Shown piece after piece: positions 53,956-64,000 of a stretch of 64,000 nt of DNA. The position numbers were made by a program, and so were the translations under genes. Location: assembly GCA_030770425.1 (NCBI GenBank), contig JASJFT010000173.1, positions 3,395 to 67,394 of the forward strand, written 5' to 3'. Below the pieces are notes generated by a model. It did not search any database, was not told the origin of the DNA, and was given only the letters and a program-made list of their open reading frames with translations. This DNA is from Darksidea phi. Taxonomy: Eukaryota; Ascomycota; Dothideomycetes; Pleosporales; Lentitheciaceae. Within the stretch, counting starts at the first letter, position 1. Each line of letters begins with the position of its first letter.

Positions 53956-55068
53956 TTAGCTACCATTAATAGTAGACAAAACAGTGTTGTAGGCAGACTT
54001 GGGCTTGAAGTTTGAATCGAACAAGAGCGGGTTACCCTGCGGCCTCCACGAATCGTTGTCACGCACACCCCAGACGGTAATTCCGACGCAGTTCTTCTGG
54101 TTCAGGCAGGCCTTGACAACGTTGGCCCAGTCAGACGACGACGCGTTCTGGATATCGACCTCAGTAAGAGCACACTCCGGGGCAGCGGCGCAGAGCGCGG
54201 CCATGGCGGCGGGCGCGTTGGCTCCCTGGCCAGCGGACAAATGGCCCTGCGAGCCAATGCCGTCAATGGGGATACCCGCGGCGATCCAGGCCTTGACGTT
54301 GCGGATCATGCCTTGGGTCTTGGCATAGTTGGCGGAGTCGAGGCTGGACGGTTGTTAGTATTATTTCTATAACCGTACTGCAGAGGTGTGCAGGGGTGAC
54401 TCACTTGTAGTCGTTGATGTACAACTTCGCATTCGGATCCGCCTTCTTCGCCGCCTCGAACGCAATCCTGACAAAGTCCTGGCCCAGGACATTGTAGAAG
54501 ACAGACGATCGGTATCCGCCCTGCTCGTCAAGCATCTCGTTGATGACGTCCCAGCCGTAGATCTTGCCCTTGTAGCGGCCCATGACCGTGCTGATGTGGT
54601 TTTGCATTACGGAGGTTAGCGTCGCCTTGTCGCGGATTGACGAGACCCAGCCGGGCAGCTGCGAGTGCCAGACAGTGGTGTGCCCACGGATGAGCTTGTT
54701 GTTGTCGGTGGCGAACTTGACGAGGCCATCTGAGTTGCCGAAGTTGAAGTTTCCCTTGGAGGACTCGGTGGCATCCCACTTCATACTGTTGCGCGTTAGT
54801 AATGATATAGAGAAGGCTTCGAAAAGAAGGCGTACGAGTTCTCAGGTGTGACCTGACCAAAGTTTGCCTTGATGATGGCCGAGTTTGAGCCGGAATTGAG
54901 ACGGCCTGGATCAGCGCAGGTACCGAAGTACTTCTTGCCCTTGGCAACGAAGGCTTCGTGGATGCTCTGCGCAGCCTGGCGCTCGTCCAGGATGGGTTCC
55001 GGTTCCGCCACGGGGATGGCGGAGACCAGTGCGCTGGCGGAGAGGATCGTGACGAGAGAAAGCTTCAT
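53956..55068 (-). CDS. GH10 endo-beta-1,4-xylanase, secreted
   Basis: 333 residues in three exons: 54836-55068, 54405-54785 and 53956-54343. Cleaves the xylan backbone of plant cell walls outside the cell. Signal peptide [20 protein letters not shown], a short propeptide-like stretch with DERQ, then the TIM barrel: [57 protein letters not shown] with acid/base Glu161, [38 protein letters not shown] with nucleophile Glu266, and [16 protein letters not shown]. All catalytic residues are present and the length is normal for a catalytic domain with no carbohydrate-binding module. It is single-domain and probably inducible by xylan. Confidence 0.96.
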
Positions 55069-57227
55069 GTTGACGGTTGCGTATGGGTGTCGACTGGCTC
55101 AAGGGTCGTGATCGTGATAGAAACTCGATATTCCGTGAGTGAGGGCAAGACCCGCTGGTCTTATACGGCGCCCTCTATGCTAGCCCGGGCTGTGATTGCA
55201 TTCCCGGGCATGCTCATCGCTCCAAAATAGCCATACATTCGTTAGTACAGTATCCCCGGACCTCAATACGCGTGGCGATAATGTAACAACCGAAATGCCA
55301 TTCATTAATTCTACGGCCGCGTACTGCCGAGGATCAGTGCTCAAGCGTAGGAACAATATAAAAAAGGCGCCAAAAGACATTACATTGGTGGAGCCTACAA
55401 TTAGAATCCACCATAGAGCGATGGGCTGCGCAGCCAGATTATCGGCTTCTCTGATGTTACGATCGATATGAGATCGACTTCCGCGGCTAAAGTCGGCGAT
55501 ATCCTTGCCCGGTCAGGTGTTATGGCCAAAATATTACCATCGCTGGGCTCTTCCATATTAAGTTGAAACGAACTTGCTCGCCCTTGCAATATCAGCTTTC
55601 CTCTTCAAGGGTTGAAAGAGCTGCTGATTCGTGGGAATCCCCTTCGTCATCGGTCGGCTGTTCTTCGGCCACAAAAGAAGACTAGAAGGCTCTGGTCATT
55701 TTGCGGGATACAGGAATGGGCCATCCTTCTACCTGGATAGCTGACTTGAGTGCGTCCTCTCATCCGGGTTCGAAAATACCGGGGGGATCAAAGGCGGAAA
55801 AATACAGAGAACTTAGAGGACGGGAAATTGACGTAATGGCTGAACAGGAGCACAGTTGTGTACTAATAAAAGGTAGAAGGGGAAGAGAAGAGGTGACATT
55901 TGGGTTCTGCAGGTTAAGGGCCCGCAGCCACCGGCTACTGTGTGTGGGGTCCCCGCATTTCTGATACACGCTAGTCAAATTCAGGACGCCGCCACAGTGG
56001 AAACCAGTCAATGTCTGCATCATCCACCTGGCGTGATACGAGAAGTTACCAGCGAGGAACTAATCGGTTGAGTCTTAAACATACTATCACCAAACACTTT
56101 TCCACTGCTCGTCTTCAATCAGATAAGCCTCATGGCTTGCCGCCGTATGCTGAATTCTCTGTCGCATTGACCGTATCAGCAGGTGCGGGCGCGAGCGCGA
56201 GCATGGCCTCTTCTTTTCCCTTCGGCGTACATTGTCGCTTCAGCTGTCTCGCTTCTTTCGCTTCTTTGTAGTCTTTTACAGCGATAAGCAGTGGTGGCTA
56301 TGTCGATCTAACGAAGCCTGCAAGCATGGTATGAATGCACTGCACCTATCCCAACAGCGACAGCTCTCCTAGTCTCCGCGCTCGTGCACGCGCAGCGAGC
56401 TGGTCCATATCTGCCTAATTCTCAGGCTTTGTTCTAACGCCGACAATGTTGCCTTCACCATCGATGTCCGGGAGGGATCTGCGGTATGTAATGGTACCGC
56501 CCCGCCAAAATCCATACGGCGCACGTTGAGTGTTTCGATTAGGGCTGGAGATTGGTAGGTGCCGGTTTTCCTTGCCTGTCTTTGAGCGAGTGCGAGGTGA
56601 CGATGTGGGAGTTTTTTTTTATATCCGGCGGTTTTGTGAAAGCGTTTCGAGATCTACAGCCGTCACCAGCGATCGATATTTCAGGACGGTAGTATCGGAG
56701 TGACACAGGTTTCATTTACTGATGCAGAAAGACCTCAACTAGTACGCTGACCCTACCGTCCAGATCGGCCTGAACATGTTAAGCTGGGAGCTTTGGCTCC
56801 ACCTCCGTCTCTATGGGGTTAGGACATGGACTCGTGAGGACCACGCGGTCGTCTTCTTATTGTTTCAGTATCTACTGATGCTGTTCAAAGTGGCGTTCGG
56901 AGTCAACATCCTGGTCCCCGGCTTGTTCAGTGGTCCCGGCGGATCGGATTAGCGAGCGACGGGAGTGGAGCACTCCCGATATTCCTTTGGATTTGTATGG
57001 TCAGAGTCTCGGAGTAAGAACGGAGATGAGGTATGGAGTGCCACGATCTGAACGGTATGCGCTAGAAAGCTTCAATGTTTGAATTCGGGCGATACTACGC
57101 GCTAACAGTAGTGACTCCGATATAAAAGCGGGTGAGGCATCATTCCATATTCAAATTCAGTACTCGATGCAACGGCTTCTCTTTACTCCTAACGACGCAG
57201 CCTGTCTTAACCGGATCGTGTACCAGC
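55069..57227. other. long intergenic stretch
   Basis: 2.2 kb with only unsupported short frames. The first 150 bp carry the xylanase promoter (TATAA-type element on minus near 55161-55165 and the site listed at 55180). No genes or repeats are recognised elsewhere. Confidence 0.5.
55180..55185 (-). promoter_or_regulatory. candidate XlnR/Xlr1 site GGCTAG
   Basis: GGCTAG on the minus strand matches the GGCTAR consensus of the fungal xylanase activator and lies about 115 bp upstream of the xylanase start codon. A six-base match can occur by chance. Confidence 0.35.
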
Positions 57228-58303
57228 TCATGCATCTTCAAGCTCGGGACTATCGGCGAAGCACGATGCAAGATAAGCCTCAGGGTAACGCGAACCTTTT
57301 GCACCACCAACAGCGTCAAGCCCATTCCTGACACGCTTCTCGTCTTCCTCGGTGAATTTGATTCGCACCGCTTCAGCATTCTCGATCAAGTACTTGACAC
57401 GCTTAGTACCGGGAATTGGGATGAAATCTGCAAGCCAAATTAGTAGACTCCCACATGCGGGAGACAAATAATACCTTCACCTTGGGCTAGGACCCACGCT
57501 AACGCCGCTTGTCCGCTCGTGCAGCCCTTCTCTTTTGCAATATCATTGAATATGTCGACCAGCTTCAAATTGTCGGCAAAGTTCTCCTCAGAAAAGCGTG
57601 CATACACAGTCAAGCGAGGGTCTTTTGGATCAAAGTCGGCTCTGCTTTTGATAGCACCGGTGAGGAATCCACGACCCAAAGGCGAGTATGGAATTATCTT
57701 AACGCCCAGCTCCCTAGCCACGTCTAAGAAGCCGGTTGTCTCTACCTCCATTGCGAAGGGAGAGTATTCCATCTGGCAGGCAGCTATTGGATGCACTTTG
57801 AAGGCTCGTCGGAGTGTGGCCGCGGAGCATTCGGACAGCCCAAGGTAGCGAATCATTCCCTCCTTCTTGAGTCGAGCCATGGCTTCAACAGTCTTCTCGA
57901 TGGGCACCTTTGTATCAACACGGTGCTGGTAGTACAAATCGATGTGATCAGTACCTAGCCGCTCAAGGCTTTTCTTGCAAGCTTCTGCAACGTATTCTGG
58001 CGTACCATTAATCTCAAGTTTGCCGTTGACATGTTTGACGCTGAATTTGGTGGCTAAGAAAATTTCTTCTCGTCGTCCGGTTTCGCGGAACCATTTACCA
58101 ATAAGTTCCTCATTATCGCCATATGCATCGCTCGTGTCCCAGAAGGTGATGCCAAGATCGGCGGCTTTGGTGAGGGTTTTGAAGACTTCTTCATCGTCGC
58201 GACCCGAGGAAAGCGCAAGAGCAATAGACATGCCCATGCAACCGAGACCAAGGGCGGAGACGAAGGTATCTCCGATTCGGCGTTGGGGAAAGTTTGGTAT
58301 CAT
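57228..58303 (-). CDS. aldo/keto reductase
   Basis: 342 residues in two exons: 57475-58303 and 57228-57427 (47-bp intron). NADPH-dependent carbonyl reductase of the TIM-barrel superfamily (AKR13-like, with GxxGMS start). Catalytic set visible: FWDTSDAYGDNEELIG with Asp56 and Tyr61, FLATKFS with Lys86, YYQHRVD with His127. Cofactor-end motifs: SECSAATLRR, ACQMEYSPF, IIPYSPLGRGFLTGAI, and after the intron FIPIPGTKRVKYLIENAEAV. The unspliced frame would lose the NADPH-binding IPGTKR motif, so the intron is required. The substrate is unknown; such enzymes serve detoxification or secondary metabolism. A TATA-like element lies about 85 bp upstream. Confidence 0.92.
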
Positions 58304-60436
58304 TTTGAGGATCGAAGAAGACGGTGGGATGCTCTAAACTGTGTATTAAACTAGTACAGGGCCTCCACATTTCCTACAACTTCATATATTTATACCCAAG
58401 TCACCTTTTCTTAAGATAAGATCGTAACGGATGGTCGGATGGTCGTCGGAGGATCATACTGGCCAAGGGCTGGATAGCTGTTCAATGTGAGAGCTGCTGT
58501 ACACTTGACCTCGTTTGGGGCGAAAATCGCTTCTCCGTTTGTGGAAAAGCTTAAGTCCTATCGCCGAACATCTGCCACTAAGACTACGGGTAGTAGCGCA
58601 ATAACCGGAGTTAGAAACGAGAGCGGACGAATTTCCTACCGTCTGATAATTTTCTCGTTGATGGAAGGTGAATGAGGCCGTCTCTCGACGTTATGCGTTC
58701 TCGATGGGCTGCTGAGTTATTCCTGATTGCTCCTACCGGCACGGCTTTGCATATGAAATTAAATTCTAGCTTTTCTTTTACTGCTGCTATTATGCACGCA
58801 AAAGGCTTGTTATGACTAGGCCGAGCGAAATCTGAATCCGTACATACCGACGCAGTAATGTTCCGGCTCTTCGCCTTCTTTGACCCTCATAACGCCTTTC
58901 AGGCACTAAACGTATAGCACGCCACTTCAGCGATCGCATATTTGCAGTTCCAGGTCTGCATTTGTAGAAGATCCTCTTGCGCCGCGTCATGTTCCACGGC
59001 GGCGTAGGGAGAATGTGTGTTATTCCAATAGCCCAAGACAAGTACAAGCATAGATACAAGCAAGCACGTAGAAGAACAGTACTCAGTTCTTCACTTTTGT
59101 TATCACAATCTCTAGATTCTTGGGATTTCCTGTCTTACTTCGACAAGAACAATGCATGCATCTTTATCGCTTGTTCATATCCACCCCCGCCCTTCTGCGC
59201 TTACAATTTTTTTTCCAACACGATCTACTTCAACTGCGTCACCTTTGCGTTGGTTTTGTATCGATACTCCGTGTAGTAGACTTTCCAATAAGCTACGTTA
59301 TTAGTCATTAAGCGTTCTCTGCTGTACCGCTGGGTCTTGCATTGAGCGGCTGGCCTCCAATTAAGCCTCTAGGCGCTCGTCCTGTTGGTCCTGCTGCACC
59401 TAGCGCCCCAAGCGTAGCGAACCCTACCAGCAGTGCTGAACCTTCTGGCTTCTGTTACGGCAAACAAAAACTAAGAACAATGCGAGCATTGAGTGTTTGT
59501 GTTTGTGTTTCTTTTGCGTGTCATCGTTGCTACCGAGATTTGGCGACCCACTAACGGACTCATGTAAAGCAAAGGTGTTTGCTTTCCATAGGCTGAATTA
59601 GGCAAAGAGTCCACTGTCAATGGCGTACATTGATTCGATGTCATAGCAAAGCAGAAGAACAGTCACTCCACTCTTTTCGGGAGAAAAACCAAATGTCTCT
59701 GCTCTCTTGTGTTGGACCGCTGTTTTCAAACCCTACCACTTTGGTAGCAAGGCTCGAACTATCATGAACAAGATTGTCTTGCTGGGCATGTGTATTAAGC
59801 TTCGAGACAAGCGATGCACCAAGCCATAGTAGAGGAGGCTACTTAGTCTATGACTATGTGTCACTGAAAGCGCAGGAACAATTCTCGCGTCGATCTGTGC
59901 AAAGCACCTAGGATTATACAGTAGTATGTTGCTCTATCTTTAGAAGCAGAACGTTATTTTTGGATGTATAGTTTCATTTTGATCCACCGTGAAATGGTGA
60001 AACAATTCGCGATACGAATGCAGTTTATGCCGCGACCGAACGACCGCGTATTTGGCATCATGCTGCGTAGCCATCATCATGGTGTTGTTTCGGCTTCGGG
60101 TCGACCACGACACTTCTTCCGATACTCTAGTGGCTCGCCAAAAGTTAGAGAATGCCCAACTTCAAGAATTTTTAGCTACTGGACATGGGTCATGGTACAA
60201 GTGGACCTTAGGTTTCTTCTACCTCAAACGGAACATGTTGCGCTCCACATAAAAAAAGTGGTTGGTACATAAGCTTTAAGAAGACTCTTGGAAAACGTGC
60301 AAGCAGATCTGCCGTTCGAACTTTACCACTCCTTTCTAAAGCGGGCAGGCCTTCCTTTCTTATTAGTTCTTGGATAGAGAAAGAAGCGCAGCGCGTTTGT
60401 TAAAAGTTTTCCTTCTTCAACCCCAAAATATTCATC
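58304..60436. other. long intergenic stretch
   Basis: 2.1 kb without supported genes. A short Pro/Ala/Ser frame at 59345-59460 (PLGARPVGPAAPSAPSVANP) resembles a low-complexity exon, but has no start or splice support. Before 60437 there is a pyrimidine-rich tract (60404-60424), as is common upstream of highly expressed fungal genes. Confidence 0.45.
58385..58394 (-). promoter_or_regulatory. TATA-like element TATAAATATA
   Basis: On the minus strand about 85 bp upstream of the aldo/keto reductase ATG, a plausible distance for a fungal TATA box with a short leader. Confidence 0.45.
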
Positions 60437-61471
60437 ATGATCAACACCAAGCTCGTTGTCAGCGTTCTGGCTGCCTCCTCAATTGCTCATGGTTTCGCGA
60501 TTGGCTTCACTCTACCACGCGAAAAAGTCGTCGCTAGACGAGGAGCAGCTGTTGCTGCAGCCAACGATAACCCACCACCACCTCCTCCTCCTCCGGCTGA
60601 TTATACTGAACCGACGCCTCCTGAAGCGAAAGGAAAAGGGACTGTAGACCCAGCGCCCCCTCCGCCGCCTCCCGCAATAAATGGCACCGGGCCAGCCCAA
60701 GACCAACTAAGTGCTGATCCGCCACCGGAGGCAAAAGGGAAGGCAAAAGGTGAGGCAGATCCAGCGCCGCCACCGCCACCTCCTGCAATGAACGGCACCG
60801 AGCCAGCACCACCGCCACCACCTCCTGCAATGGATGGTACCGAGCCAATGCCACCACCACCACCTCCTGCAATGAACGGCACCGAGCCAGCACCACCGCC
60901 ACCACCTCCTGCAATGGATGGTACTAAGCCAATGCCACCACCGCCTCCTCCTGCAATGAACGGCACCGAGCCGATGCCACCACCACCACCTGAAGCCAAG
61001 GGAAAAGGAACTACAGAACCAACCCCCCCTGAAGCGAAAGCGAAAGGAAGTGCTGTCCCAGCGCCTCCAACCCCACCTGAGGCTAAAGGGAAAGGAGCTG
61101 CAGAACAAACTCCTCCCCCACCTCCTGCAGGTTCAGAACCAGCGGCAGCAAACGAAACTGCCCTTGCCTCGCCAACTCCCCCAGAAGCAAAAGCAAAGGG
61201 GTCTACTGATCACGCTCTTCCAGCCGATATGCAGGGTCCCGAGGCGAAAGGTAAAGGTAAAGGAAAAGCAAGCCTTGGCGTCGACCCACCAGCTGGAGCT
61301 GTTCCCACTGGCAAAGCATCTGATGTGAAAGCGGGTGGGGAGGGGGTTGCAAAAGCCTCTGGCACGTCGGGAGAGGAGATGTCAACCGCGCCACCACCGC
61401 CTGTTCCTGCGGATGCGAAAGGCAAGAAGAGAGACGAAGGGAATAGGATGTTAAGAATTGCTAGGAGATGA
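60437..61471 (+). CDS. secreted proline-rich repeat protein
   Basis: 344 residues, one exon. Signal peptide MINTKLVVSVLAASSIAHGF, then a dibasic site VVARRGAAVAA of the Kex2 type. The body has two repeat kinds: a 14-residue unit (A/M)PPPPPPAM(N/D)GTEP repeated five times from 60764, and scattered PPEAKGKG/PEAKAKG motifs (about ten). NGT in several units are N-glycosylation sites. Near the end KGKKRDEGNRMLRIARR carries further dibasic sites. No globular domain. Polyproline helices in an extended, glycosylated protein suggest a wall or surface protein, or a precursor processed at basic sites. Both are inferences; the family is not recognised. Confidence 0.72.
   Translation: MINTKLVVSVLAASSIAHGFAIGFTLPREKVVARRGAAVAAANDNPPPPPPPPADYTEPTPPEAKGKGTVDPAPPPPPPAINGTGPAQDQLSADPPPEAKGKAKGEADPAPPPPPPAMNGTEPAPPPPPPAMDGTEPMPPPPPPAMNGTEPAPPPPPPAMDGTKPMPPPPPPAMNGTEPMPPPPPEAKGKGTTEPTPPEAKAKGSAVPAPPTPPEAKGKGAAEQTPPPPPAGSEPAAANETALASPTPPEAKAKGSTDHALPADMQGPEAKGKGKGKASLGVDPPAGAVPTGKASDVKAGGEGVAKASGTSGEEMSTAPPPPVPADAKGKKRDEGNRMLRIARR
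60764..60973 (+). repeat. 42-bp tandem repeats encoding proline-rich units
   Basis: Five perfect-length 42-bp units at 60764, 60806, 60848, 60890 and 60932, differing by a few substitutions (N/D, A/M, E/K). Unit-length change would keep the frame. Confidence 0.9.
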
Positions 61472-62580
61472 ATGAACAAGGGCGAGTAGAGGTACATGAT
61501 CATTCAAAGACGAGTACCATATGAGGAACTCTTTGAAAATAAGCATTTGCACAAAATATCAATTACAGAACACTACTACTTGAGGTTCATTCATTGGTGG
61601 TGTGAAAATATTTTTTCTATTTGCTTCTTATCTACCCGTCTGAGAAAATCGCTAGCTGCTCGGGCTATTCTGCAGGTTCTATGGTCAGAGGAATTGAAGC
61701 TCAGATTAGAATAAGTGAGGATTAAACCTTCTATATAGTTTCGGGAGGAAACCGTTTTAAAGTAAAGATATAAAAATATTACGTATCTTAGTGGTAAGAG
61801 GAGTATGAACTAGGGGAAATTTTAGGAATAGACAAATAACTAAGGATATCTACCAATAATGACGTAGCCTTGGAAGAAGGAAGACACATAAGTGGGTTTA
61901 TAGTGCGCAACGATGAAGCAAAGAGCAATTTGTTTGTTTTGAATTTGTACAGTAGGAGTCTATGAATGAGATCGATTTGATAGAAGGAATTCAATCGTCT
62001 CTACCGGATAGGAGCTGCTATGTCTAGTACGTTGTTAAAGTAGGCTAATTGAAATTAGTAGAATAGTGAGGAGCTCTAAGAGAAAGGGCTTAAATACCTA
62101 AAAACGACAAAACGGCTAAAGATTATTTAGTCTAAGATAAATAAATAGAATAGGGAGCTTTTATATACAGAGCGTATACTTTAATAATTAAGAAAGAATT
62201 AGCAATTATTTATATCGGGTACACTCAAGTGGCTAGCATGATCGCAAAGTACCTCGTGGGGTCGTGAGATGGAGGTGAGTGATGTCGCAGGTTGAAGAGG
62301 TAAGCTGACTGCGTGGATGGGTAGAGCAATAAATGAGACTATAGAGTATGGAGGATGGAGGATGGAGTGCAACGCTCCGTGTTTATAGGACGTTGAGCAG
62401 GTAGCAGGTTACGATTCTAGCTACTCTCGAGTCTAGTGGACTACTGTCGCTACCGCTCAACATTATAGCACGCGCCACGCCCTCTCCATAAGGCTTAGAA
62501 AATTGCGCCGCGGTACGCACCACGCCCTCTTTCATAAGGCTCGGGCCGTTGCCCTTGCAGTCATACTGTAACGCCTCAGG
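61472..62580. other. AT-rich stretch
   Basis: Visibly AT-rich from about 61700 to 62230, with many TA dinucleotides and no open frames, then a sharp change to mixed composition. Consistent with an old mutated transposon or RIP-affected DNA (inference). No genes. Confidence 0.5.
62472..62541. repeat. short imperfect direct repeat
   Basis: gcgccacgccctctccataa at 62472 recurs as gcaccacgccctctttcata at 62517, with aaggct following in both. The spacing is 45 bp. Such pairs occur inside LTRs or leader regions. Confidence 0.6.
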
Positions 62581-63640
62581 TAATTATAGGTAATAACTAC
62601 AATTAACAACATTCTTACGTTTCAAGGTATTCGGGACGAAATACCTTTTTATGTCACCTTTTTGGGTTATTCCGCGAATTTGTCGACGCGATGGCTGCTA
62701 CTCAATCGATAGCCAGTAGTTTTAATCGGGGCTTAGAAGCGCCGTTATTCGGCCTTATTACCTTCATCCTTTGCCTAAATACTAGAATAGCGGCCACGTA
62801 ATATCCACCGATCAAGAAAGCTGGCCCAGAGGGAGACTTTGTCACGGAAAACGACAATATCGCTAGAGAACTGCTCCAGTCATTCTTCCCGGCTCCTCCG
62901 TGCGAGCAAGAGGAGGACGCTCCAGCCGGCTACAACCAGCTGCTGTGGGAGCCCGCAGCGAAGCACGAGGCCAGGAGACGTGGATATCCGCCTGCTTGGC
63001 AAAATGAATATTTCCATGCCGGAGATTGCTCTCTTCCCGAACCGTCTAAAGTGGTACGATTACTTCTACAAGACAGTGCAAAATGGACAGGCACCACGAG
63101 ATATCGCCGCGTACATTTACTATACGCGCCAACTCTTTATCCTAGCTTTGAACACGCTAACACAGTATTGAAGTAGACCCAGGCCGCTGATCAAATCATG
63201 CCTGAGGAGGAGCACACCAAGGGGATAGCTCGCCATACTTTCCAGACGACATGCTTTACGGCTGAACGCTGGACTCTTACTCCTATCCGTAGACAAGAGG
63301 CAGAGCTAATCGTCTCTTTCTTAGTTGATTTGGTGGATGGGGTTGTTAATTAGCCGGTGGGAGCTGGTGCGAGGTTGCTTGCGCGGGGGGTCAAGTTCGC
63401 AGTGGAGAATGGGTACTGGTATGCGAGGCTTAGCAAGATCCATGATTTTATCCGTGAGCGTGGATTGGGCCTCCCGCCGTCGGATCTGATGGCGACGAGG
63501 AGATTGAGTCGAAGTGTGCATCCGGGTGTGGGTGTCAAGAATGAGGTGGAAGCGCTGCTCAAGGAGGATGGGGAGAGGATCAAACGGGCCGATCAGAAGG
63601 CCATTGTGGTGGACTAGATAGGAGGTGTAGAGAGAATTCA
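62581..63640 (+). mobile_element. possible retrotransposon debris
   Basis: One frame from about 62810 reads IKKAGPEGDFVTENDNIARE then LLQSFFPAPP, resembling the linker between endonuclease and reverse transcriptase in fungal Tad-like LINE elements. A second frame at 63240-63616, interrupted by TAG near 63351, reads GARLLARGVKFAVENGYWY, HDFIRERGLGLPPSDLMA and HPGVGVKNEVEALLKEDGER; I do not recognise it. No ends, target duplication or full domain are seen, so the identity is uncertain. Confidence 0.3.
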
Positions 63641-64000
63641 CAAGGTAGGTTATTGGCGAAAATGATTTGCAATTCCTTTCAAAGATATGGAAGGTCCGAG
63701 CCCGGAAGTGGATGACGAAGAGGGATGCATGAGTATGGATTAGGAAGTCGTTGGAACGCTATGATAGTAAAGATGTACGGGATGTGATCAAGTTCCATTC
63801 TTTTCTAGGTCTCACTTTTCTGACTTATAGTCCCGCTGATAGCCATGGGCATGGACGTGCTTCTCTAATCTCCCGAGACCGCCTCTTTACCTAGTCCAAA
63901 CTAAAGGGTGTGTAAGAAGATGCGAAGCTGGGCGTATCTTATATCATTCAGTCCCTGTATCCAAGTTCGTCTACTGGCTATAGCCTATGCAGCTCAGTCG
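63641..64000. other. right-end sequence without recognised feature
   Basis: No supported gene, repeat or regulatory signal up to the window edge. Confidence 0.4.

Noticed and set aside
55768..55780. B-box-like gggttcgaaaa as sign of a tRNA gene
   Set aside because: No matching A-box or cloverleaf could be built around it.
57440..57474. Single-exon end of the aldo/keto reductase
   Set aside because: It ends before the NADPH-binding IPGTKR motif, which the 47-bp intron restores in frame.
59345..59560. Pro/Ala-rich frame as a coding exon
   Set aside because: No start, no splice partner and low complexity; kept only as a note in the gap entry.
60512..61108. Long minus-strand open frames opposite the proline-rich gene
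   Set aside because: They are antisense shadows of the CCN repeats (Gly/Trp/Arg-rich output) with no independent coding signal.

Overview
The window is nuclear DNA of a filamentous ascomycete (Pezizomycotina; the gene set fits Dothideomycetes/Pleosporales best, which is an inference). The evidence is short GT-AG introns, mostly 44-76 bp, with CTAAC-like branch sites; fungal-restricted families such as DUF1996, DUF2293, HET and SesB-NACHT-HEAT; and fungal core genes with a single homologue each. There are no operons, CRISPR arrays or recognisable tRNA/rRNA genes. Most multi-exon models below were spliced by hand from frame, splice sites and family resemblance. For each of these the exon lengths sum to a multiple of three.

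Left end (1-6.6 kb, accessory): a large NLR-type gene runs off the left edge on the minus strand (SesB-like hydrolase, NACHT, 33-residue HEAT-like repeats). Next to it lies a dead membrane-protein gene whose stops fall at tryptophan codons, the pattern expected from repeat-induced point mutation. A membrane-anchored aspartic-protease-like protein without catalytic aspartates follows.

Conserved block (8.3-14.4 kb): the CAF-1 large subunit and SPO11 are divergently arranged, followed by a serine-rich protein of unknown function.

Decayed block (14.9-20 kb): three broken F-box-type genes surround one intact small gene that has a cysteine-rich C-terminus encoded by a small second exon.

Central block (21.5-42.9 kb): a large disordered membrane protein, a heptad-repeat protein, mitochondrial ribosomal protein mL57, the histone acetyltransferase RTT109, ceramide glucosyltransferase, a divergent pair made of an unknown tail-anchored-like protein and a transmembrane protein with a trypsin-like domain, a multi-span DUF7703-like protein, a small secreted protein, and a short F-box/2EXR-like protein.

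Right block (43-64 kb): a nine-exon secreted DUF1996 protein, a HET pseudogene, a small membrane protein, an NmrA-like fragment, a DUF2293 protein, a TMEM16/anoctamin, a GH10 xylanase, an aldo/keto reductase, and a secreted proline-rich repeat protein. The last 2.5 kb are AT-rich and hold fragments that look like transposon debris.

Functional links: CAF-1, RTT109 and SPO11 all act on chromatin or DNA, and RTT109 acetylates histones that CAF-1 deposits. The NLR, HET and F-box material belongs to families used in fungal self/non-self recognition and protein turnover and shows the fast birth and decay typical of them. The GH10 enzyme and the secreted proteins fit a plant-associated or saprotrophic life.
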